From contig MKVB01000002.1 in assembly GCA_001899085.1 (NCBI GenBank), positions 668,606 to 732,605 of the forward strand: a stretch of DNA of 64,000 nucleotides, written 5' to 3'. The notes below the pieces were generated by a model. The model searched no databases. It saw nothing but the letters and a program-made list of their open reading frames with translations, and had not been told where the DNA came from. The stretch comes from Devosia sp. 66-14. GTDB taxonomy: Bacteria > Pseudomonadota > Alphaproteobacteria > Rhizobiales > Devosiaceae. Position numbers and translations under genes: made by a program. Shown here piece by piece: positions 58,792 to 64,000 of the stretch (positions are counted from its first letter, which is position 1; each line of letters starts with the position of its first letter).

Positions 58792-60033
58792 GTGAGCGCG
58801 GACAGCGACCAGGCCCCTGTTCGTCCCAGCCAGCTGCCGCCGGTGGCGCGGCAGCTGTCGGTCCGCGCCATCATGGAAACGATCCTGCTCAATGGCCCGA
58901 CTTCGCGGGCCATGCTGGCCAAGTTCACCGGGCTGTCGCGCCAGACCACCACGCAGGTGGTGCTGGAGCTCGAGCGCGAGGGCTGGCTCGAAGTCTCGGG
59001 CAAGATGCAGGGCAAGATCGGCCGCAGCGCCCCGACCTATGAACTGAAGGCCGGGTCGGCCTATGTGCTGGGCATCCGGCTCGAGGGCGAGATCGCGCAG
59101 ATCGCCATCGCCAATATCCGCGGCGACGTGGTGGGCGAGATCGCCGCGGCCACCGACCCGCGCGGCGGCACCAGCGTGGTGCGCCAGATCGGCGTGCTCT
59201 ACCGCGAACTGACCGACCGGATCGGGGTGACGCGCGACCGGGTGAAGGTGGCGGTGGTGGGCAGCCCCGGTGTGGTTGACCCGGTTTCCGGGCATATCGA
59301 CATCGCACCCTCCATTCCGCATCTGGGCGATATCAACGTGGTCGAGGAGTTGCGCTCGGAGATCGGCGTGCCCTTGAGCATCGAGAACGGCGTCAAGCTC
59401 TCGGCGCTGGGCGAACTGTGGCAGGGGGTGGCCCGCGGGGCCCGTAACTTCGCCTATTTCGGCGTCGGGCGCGGCGTCGGCATGGGGATCGTCGCCGACG
59501 GCAAGCTGTTGCGGGGCGGACGCGGCGCGGCCGGCGAAATCGCCTACCTGCCGCTCGGCGGCAATCCGTTCGACCCTTCCGGCTTCGCCTCGGGCACCTT
59601 CGAAACGGCGGCCAATGTCGATGCGCTGCAGCGGCGCTACGAGGCCTATGGCGGCGGCGCCGGCTTCGCGGTGGCCGAAATCCTCGCCGCCTATGAGCGC
59701 GGCGAGGCGGCAGCGGTCGCCGCCATCGACGAAACCGCCCGGCTGCTGGCGCTGGCGATCGGCGCTGTGCATGCGGTGATCGATGCCGACCTGATCGTCT
59801 TCGGCGGCAGCATCGGGCTCAGGCCTGAGATCGTCGAGCGGGTGCGCGGCCTGCTGCCCCGCCTGATGCGCGAGCCGCCGGTGGTGGAAGCCAGCGCGCT
59901 GGCCGACCGCGCCACGCTGATCGGCGCGCTGGGCGAAGCGCTGCACCGGCTGCACGCCGAGCTGTTCGGGGTGGAGGCAGTCCGCCGCGAACTGACGCTG
60001 TCCGACCTGGGCAAGGGCGTGCGGGCGACGTGA
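58792..60033 (+). CDS. ROK-family transcriptional regulator
   Basis: 413-aa protein with an N-terminal winged helix-turn-helix (about 25-82; TSRAMLAKFTGLSRQTTTQVV) and a ROK sugar-binding domain (KVAVVGSPGVVDPVSG, IENGVKLSALGELWQG, GVGRGVGMGIVADGKLLRGG, GAAGEIAYLPLGG). The usual zinc motif CxCGxxGC after the GE-x-H region is missing, replaced by LPLGGNPFDPSG, so zinc binding is unlikely. GTG 58792, 8 bp after the dehydrogenase stop, so it is in the operon and likely regulates it in response to a sugar. Confidence 0.9.
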   Translation: MSADSDQAPVRPSQLPPVARQLSVRAIMETILLNGPTSRAMLAKFTGLSRQTTTQVVLELEREGWLEVSGKMQGKIGRSAPTYELKAGSAYVLGIRLEGEIAQIAIANIRGDVVGEIAAATDPRGGTSVVRQIGVLYRELTDRIGVTRDRVKVAVVGSPGVVDPVSGHIDIAPSIPHLGDINVVEELRSEIGVPLSIENGVKLSALGELWQGVARGARNFAYFGVGRGVGMGIVADGKLLRGGRGAAGEIAYLPLGGNPFDPSGFASGTFETAANVDALQRRYEAYGGGAGFAVAEILAAYERGEAAAVAAIDETARLLALAIGAVHAVIDADLIVFGGSIGLRPEIVERVRGLLPRLMREPPVVEASALADRATLIGALGEALHRLHAELFGVEAVRRELTLSDLGKGVRAT

Positions 60034-60130
60034 GTGCCGACGGAGCTGGTGGGGCGTGACGGCGCGCTTGGCAGCTCCGCGCACCCCTCCGAGCTATGCT
60101 AGCTCGCTTCGCTCACCGGCCTGATGTGTC

Positions 60131-60697
60131 CTAGATGACCGTGGCGTACTCGCGAAGTTCGGCGACGGTTTTCGTCAGTCCCTGCCGCTCCAGCGTGTCG
60201 AGATATTCAGTTGCCGTTCTCGGGGGATGCTTGAGGCGAGCGCGGCACCGCTGGGCCGCGACCAGCACGCTGGCAGTGTTCAACCCGAGCTGATGAAACA
60301 GGAAGTCGTCGGGATGCATCGGCTCGATGTCGAGCTTTTCCAGCGTTCGCTTGGGGAAATCCCTCAGATTGAAGGTCACGATGGCATCGCTTCCCGACTT
60401 TATGGCTGCCGCCAGGACGTGCCTGTCGTCCTCGTCCGGGAGCCGCAGCCCGGCAATAAGGTCCTCGTACCCTTCGACCAGGCAATCCGGCACGGCTCTG
60501 TTCATCAGCTCGCGCGTGCGGCTGATCTGCTCAGCAGGCAGATCCGGGCGGGCGGCGAGGAGGTTGCTGGTCCACTCGTCATGGATGCGGTCGGTCCATT
60601 TGGCCCGAAACAGGTTGCCTGCCGCGAGTTCAATGAGGAAATCGCGCAGCGGGGCTGGGTAGAGAACACAGGCGTCAAGGATGACGGTGTAGCTCGA
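60131..60697 (-). CDS. PIN-domain toxin of a type II toxin-antitoxin pair; normal start codon missing
   Basis: PIN-type ribonuclease. The frame is open from 60697 and encodes the complete family pattern: TVILDACVLYPAPLRDFL with catalytic Asp (60676-60674), KWTDRIHDEW with Glu, and DEDDRHVLAAAIKSGSDAIVTFNLRDFP. No ATG, GTG or TTG lies in frame before ATG 60505, which would remove the first catalytic Asp; an in-frame TGA stands upstream within the antitoxin gene. AGGAGG at 60698-60703 is placed for a start near 60694, where the codons read TCG AGC TAC. Either initiation uses a rare codon or the start was lost by mutation and the toxin is silent. Confidence 0.72.
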   Translation of the reverse strand, partial: SSYTVILDACVLYPAPLRDFLIELAAGNLFRAKWTDRIHDEWTSNLLAARPDLPAEQISRTRELMNRAVPDCLVEGYEDLIAGLRLPDEDDRHVLAAAIKSGSDAIVTFNLRDFPKRTLEKLDIEPMHPDDFLFHQLGLNTASVLVAAQRCRARLKHPPRTATEYLDTLERQGLTKTVAELREYATVI

Positions 60698-60701
60698 CCT
60701 C

Positions 60702-61148
60702 CTAATAGCCCATCCCCAAGTCCTGAGCCTGAGCTGCCAGTTCCTCCATCACTCGCTGGCGCTCTTCCTCCGAGGCCTTGCGATAAGCCTCAAGGTCGCT
60801 GAACTTCACGCGGCGGTGCGTTCCGACCATGCTGAACTTCACCTTGCCTTCCTTAAGCAGCCGAATGAGGTAAGGGCGGGAGACGTTCAGATAGTCCGCT
60901 GCTTCCTGCGTCGTCAGCTCGGCATGAATTGGGATCAGAGTTACCGCGTTGCCCTGGGCCATCTCGGTCAAGAGAAGGTACAGCAAATTGCTGACTGACT
61001 TGGGCAACCGTAGCGTCTCTCCGCCATCGATCTGGACGCGAAGTTCTGCTCCCTCCCGCCTTACGCGGGAGAGCTGACGGCTGGCCTCGGCTGCCAGTTC
61101 GGCATCATCGGCCGAGGGCATAGTCGGTCGTTCCAGCAGCCCACTCAT
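60702..61148 (-). CDS. Excisionase-type helix-turn-helix antitoxin
   Basis: 148-aa DNA-binding protein. The helix-turn-helix (about 78-125; LTTQEAADYLNVSRPYLIRL, VGTHRRVKFSDLEAYRK) is of the MerR/excisionase kind used by antitoxins paired with PIN toxins. ATG 61148 has AGGAG at good spacing. Its stop TAG overlaps the ribosome site of the toxin frame, showing the pair is coupled. It normally binds and silences the toxin and represses its own promoter. Base composition looks less GC-rich than the surrounding operons, consistent with separate acquisition. Confidence 0.85.
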   Translation of the reverse strand: MSGLLERPTMPSADDAELAAEASRQLSRVRREGAELRVQIDGGETLRLPKSVSNLLYLLLTEMAQGNAVTLIPIHAELTTQEAADYLNVSRPYLIRLLKEGKVKFSMVGTHRRVKFSDLEAYRKASEEERQRVMEELAAQAQDLGMGY

Positions 61149-61257
61149 TCTGATCTCCTATAATGCTCCTAACATAGCACCCCAACGATCAAGCGCAATA
61201 TTCGAAACATCCGAAACAAACGAACGAGTGCCGGCCGGCTGGCCGATGCCGTCGGCG

Positions 61258-62913
61258 TCAGCCCGCTCCCATCTCCACCAGCACGGCAAATGCCTGGTAC
61301 GGCGCCAGTTGCAGCTCTTCGCCCAGCGTCGTCACCGGCGCGCCGTTGCCGACCAGCGCGGTGCCGGTGCCGCGCATGGCGGGCGGGATCGTCACCGTGA
61401 CGGTATCGGCGGAGAAGTTGGCGATGACGTTGATGCGGGCATCGGGCAGGACGCGCGAATAGGCCATGACCTGCGGGTGGTCCTCGAGATGGGCCTCGTA
61501 GCGGCCGTGGACCATGACCGGTAGCTGCCGGCGCAGCGCGATCAGCTTCCGATAGGTGGCGAACACCGAGTTCTCGTCGGCGAGGGCGGCTTCGGCGTTG
61601 ATCGCGACATGGTTGGGGTTGACCTCGATCCATGGCGTGCCGGTGGTGAAGCCGGCCTCGGGGCCGGCGGTCCACTGCATCGGGGTGCGGGCATTGTCGC
61701 GGCCATTGGCATTGGCCCCGGCGATGAAATCGGCTTCCGGCAGGCCGGCATCGCGGTGCAGCCGGTGCATGTTGAGGGTTTCGATATCGCGGAACTGGTT
61801 CATCCTGGTGAACGGCACATTGGTCATCCCCAGTTCCTCGCCCTGATAGACATAGGGCGTGCCCTTGAGGAAATGCAGCGCGATGGCCAGCATCTTGGCC
61901 GACTGCACTCGATAGCGGCCGTCATCGCCATATTTGGAGACGGCGCGCGGCAGGTCGTGATTGCCCCAGAACAGCGAGTTCCAGCCATCGTCGGTGAGGG
62001 CATATTGCCAGCGGCTCAGCACCGATTTGAGCCTGACCAGGTCGAAGGGTTTCGGCTGCCACTTGCCCCAGGTCTCGTGCCACTGCGCCATGACGTGCTC
62101 GAACTGGAACACCATGGAAAGCTCGTGTCGGTCGCGGCCGGAATAGAGCAGGGCGCCCTCGGGCGTCGCGGTCCAGGATTCGCCGACGGTCAGCGCCTCG
62201 GAATTGCCGAAGCTGGCGCGGTTCATCTCCTGGATATAGTCGTGCAGCTTCGGGCCATCGGCAGTGATGCCGCGATCGACATCCTTGGCGATGAGGTTGA
62301 TCACGTCCATGCGAAAGCCGGCGATGCCGCGGGCGAGCCACCAGTTCATCATCTGGTAGATGGCGGCGCGGAGCTCGGGGTTCTCCCAGTTGAGGTCGGG
62401 CTGCCGGCGCGAGAACTGGTGCAGGTAGTATTGGCCGGTCGCCGGATCGAGCGTCCAGGCCGGGCCGCCGAAGGTCGATTGCAGGTCGGTGGGCGGGCCG
62501 CCATCGGCGGCCGGATCGCGCCAGACATAGTAATCGCGATAGCGGCTGGTGCGCGAGACGCGGGCGTCGACGAACCAGCGATGCTCGTCCGAGGTGTGGT
62601 TGACCACGAGGTCGAGCAGGATGCCGATGCCGCGCGCTTTTGCCTCGGCGATCAGCCGGTCGAAATCGGCGAGCGTGCCGAATTCCGGGGCGATAGCCTC
62701 GTAGTCGGAGATGTCGTAGCCGTTGTCGTCCATCGGCGAGGCGAAGACCGGCGACAGCCAGATGACGCCGATGCCGAGCCGCGCCAGGTAATCGAGCTTC
62801 GAAATGATGCCGGGGATGTCGCCGATGCCGTCGCCATTGCTGTCGGCAAAGCTGCGCGGATAGATCTGGTAGACGGTGGCGGTCTGCCACCAGCGGGTGC
62901 TGGGTTCGGTCAT
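61258..62913 (-). CDS. GH13 alpha-glucosidase (oligo-1,6-glucosidase type)
   Basis: 551-aa alpha-amylase-family hydrolase that releases glucose from the non-reducing ends of malto- or isomalto-oligosaccharides. Conserved regions: DLVVNHTSDEH (D101, H106), nucleophile D203 in GFRMDVINL, acid/base E245 in TVGESW, and D320 in WGNHDLPR. QPDLNWENPELR is typical of the GH13_31-like subgroup. Length is standard; no signal peptide, so intracellular. ATG 62913. The ROK regulator gene upstream on the same strand is its likely controller. No sugar importer lies directly beside it within the window. Confidence 0.92.
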   Translation of the reverse strand: MTEPSTRWWQTATVYQIYPRSFADSNGDGIGDIPGIISKLDYLARLGIGVIWLSPVFASPMDDNGYDISDYEAIAPEFGTLADFDRLIAEAKARGIGILLDLVVNHTSDEHRWFVDARVSRTSRYRDYYVWRDPAADGGPPTDLQSTFGGPAWTLDPATGQYYLHQFSRRQPDLNWENPELRAAIYQMMNWWLARGIAGFRMDVINLIAKDVDRGITADGPKLHDYIQEMNRASFGNSEALTVGESWTATPEGALLYSGRDRHELSMVFQFEHVMAQWHETWGKWQPKPFDLVRLKSVLSRWQYALTDDGWNSLFWGNHDLPRAVSKYGDDGRYRVQSAKMLAIALHFLKGTPYVYQGEELGMTNVPFTRMNQFRDIETLNMHRLHRDAGLPEADFIAGANANGRDNARTPMQWTAGPEAGFTTGTPWIEVNPNHVAINAEAALADENSVFATYRKLIALRRQLPVMVHGRYEAHLEDHPQVMAYSRVLPDARINVIANFSADTVTVTIPPAMRGTGTALVGNGAPVTTLGEELQLAPYQAFAVLVEMGAG

Positions 62914-62967
62914 GGCGGTGATCCTCGGGCTATGCAGTTCGGGGGGTGTTGGGCGGTGGCGCGCCCC

Positions 62968-64000
62968 TCATGTCTCCGCCGTGCGGCGGCCGAGGACGAA
63001 GGTCTGGATGGCGACGACGGCGGCGCCCCGGCACCATTCGATGTTCTCGCCGGAGCGGATGGTGAGCGGGATCGGGCGGGTGCGGGGGTCGCGGTCGGCG
63101 CGGAGGCCGGTATCGATGGCGGCGGCGGCGACTTCGGCGAGGCGCACGCCTTCGCCGCCCAGCACCACGGTTTCGGGCATGGTGAGGTTGGCGATGGCGG
63201 CGAGCAGCCGGCCGAGGCCGCGCCCGGCATCGTCGACGACGCGGCGGGCGGCGGGCTCGCCCGAAGCGGCGAGGTCGAGCGCTTCGGGGTAGCTGACCGG
63301 GCGGCCGATGGCCTGCGACACGGCATGGGTGATGGCGGTGTCGGTGAGCACGGCCTTGGCGCAGCCGCGATGGCCTTCCGAGCAGACCGGGCCGAACGGG
63401 TCGAGCGGCCAGTGCCCGACCAGGCCGATGCCGAACTCGTCGTTGCGGACGATCTCGTCGTGGATCACCAGGCCATAGCCGACGCCGGCGCCCAGCGTCA
63501 CCACGGCGAAGCGATCGAGGCCGCGGCCGGCGCCGAACCAGTGCTCGTATTCAGTGAAGGCGACGAGGTCGTTCTCCACCATGGTGGGGATGCCGGTGCG
63601 GGTCTCGATCATCAGGCCGAGGGGCACGTCCTGCCAGCCGAGGAAGGGAGCGCTGAGCACCTGGCCCTGCTCGCCCAGAAAGCCGCCAATGCCGATGCCG
63701 AGCGCCATCACCTCGGGCGTGCCGGCGGCGAGCGCGCGGGCGAGGTCGGCGACGATATCGGCTACCGCGTCGGGCGAGCGGTCGGTGAGGCGGCGCGATT
63801 GGCTGGCGAGCACATTGGCCCTGAGGTCGGTGGTGACGCCCACCACTTCGTCGGCCATCAGCTTCATGCCGATGAAACGGCGCGAGGCGGGAACCACGTC
63901 GAGCAATTGCTGCGGCCGGCCGACCTTGCCGTCGACCTGCTCGCCCGCCTCGACCAACAGGCCGGATTCGAGCAGCGGGGTGGAGAGGCGGGTGAGCGAG
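62968..64000 (-). CDS. ROK-family transcriptional regulator (5' end outside window)
   Basis: Open to the window edge; about 344 residues visible. The first visible residues (SLTRLSTPLLESGLLVEAGE) are the recognition part of a winged helix-turn-helix, so only the extreme N-terminus is missing. ROK domain follows, with GIGIGGFLGEQGQVLSAP, VENDLVAFTEYEHWFG, TLGAGVGYGLVI and a zinc-type motif GHWPLDPFGPVCSEGHRGCA. Located 54 bp upstream of the alpha-glucosidase gene on the same strand, so a local regulator of glucoside use is likely. Confidence 0.9.
   Translation of the reverse strand, partial: SLTRLSTPLLESGLLVEAGEQVDGKVGRPQQLLDVVPASRRFIGMKLMADEVVGVTTDLRANVLASQSRRLTDRSPDAVADIVADLARALAAGTPEVMALGIGIGGFLGEQGQVLSAPFLGWQDVPLGLMIETRTGIPTMVENDLVAFTEYEHWFGAGRGLDRFAVVTLGAGVGYGLVIHDEIVRNDEFGIGLVGHWPLDPFGPVCSEGHRGCAKAVLTDTAITHAVSQAIGRPVSYPEALDLAASGEPAARRVVDDAGRGLGRLLAAIANLTMPETVVLGGEGVRLAEVAAAAIDTGLRADRDPRTRPIPLTIRSGENIEWCRGAAVVAIQTFVLGRRTAET

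Overview
High-GC alphaproteobacterial DNA, most like Devosia or another Hyphomicrobiales soil or plant-associated heterotroph. This rests on gene content, very GC-rich third codon positions, dense peptide/oligosaccharide ABC operons and two families of intergenic palindromic repeats. It is inference: no rRNA or other taxonomic marker is present. I see no tRNA, rRNA, CRISPR array, phage or transposase gene. The window is almost entirely catabolic and transport genes.

Region 1 (1-10718, + strand) is one tightly packed run: the end of a solute-binding protein gene, Dpp-type permeases and ATPases, two tandem DUF6282 metal-hydrolase-like proteins, an allantoinase-family amidohydrolase, then a soluble GAF-domain histidine kinase with a LuxR/NarL-type response regulator. 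Region 2 (10961-23151) holds a second Dpp-type importer with a prolyl-aminopeptidase-like hydrolase on the minus strand. Divergent from it are a dihydrodipicolinate-synthase (DHDPS) family enzyme, an Xaa-Pro aminopeptidase-like M24 protein and a GH127 beta-L-arabinofuranosidase-like enzyme. Together these suggest use of proline- or hydroxyproline-rich, arabinosylated plant peptides.

Region 3 (23249-40337) carries three GntR regulators, a UxaA-family sugar-acid dehydratase, a small tautomerase, a HyuA/HyuB (hydantoinase/oxoprolinase) pair with an SDR, an aldehyde dehydrogenase with a complete TRAP transporter, two more DHDPS-family enzymes and a class II aldolase. Region 4 (40515-60033) contains two paralogous oligosaccharide-type ABC importers arranged back to back around two sialidase-like Asp-box proteins. 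The rightward operon also encodes a 702-aa putative glycoside hydrolase, a beta-hydroxyacid dehydrogenase and a ROK regulator. Region 5 (60131-64000) has a PIN/excisionase-like toxin-antitoxin pair whose toxin lacks a normal start codon, a GH13 alpha-glucosidase and a truncated ROK regulator.

A 12-bp motif, ATTGTCAGCAAT, occurs upstream of the UxaA gene and of both sialidase-like genes, with a one-mismatch copy upstream of a GntR gene. This ties loci about 25 kb apart into a probable regulon. Palindromes of the form TGT-NN-ACA sit in four divergent promoter regions. The overall picture is an island for scavenging complex plant-derived glycans and glycopeptides, with several DHDPS-family enzymes and an aldehyde dehydrogenase as shared lower-pathway steps. 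Substrates are inferred, not shown.
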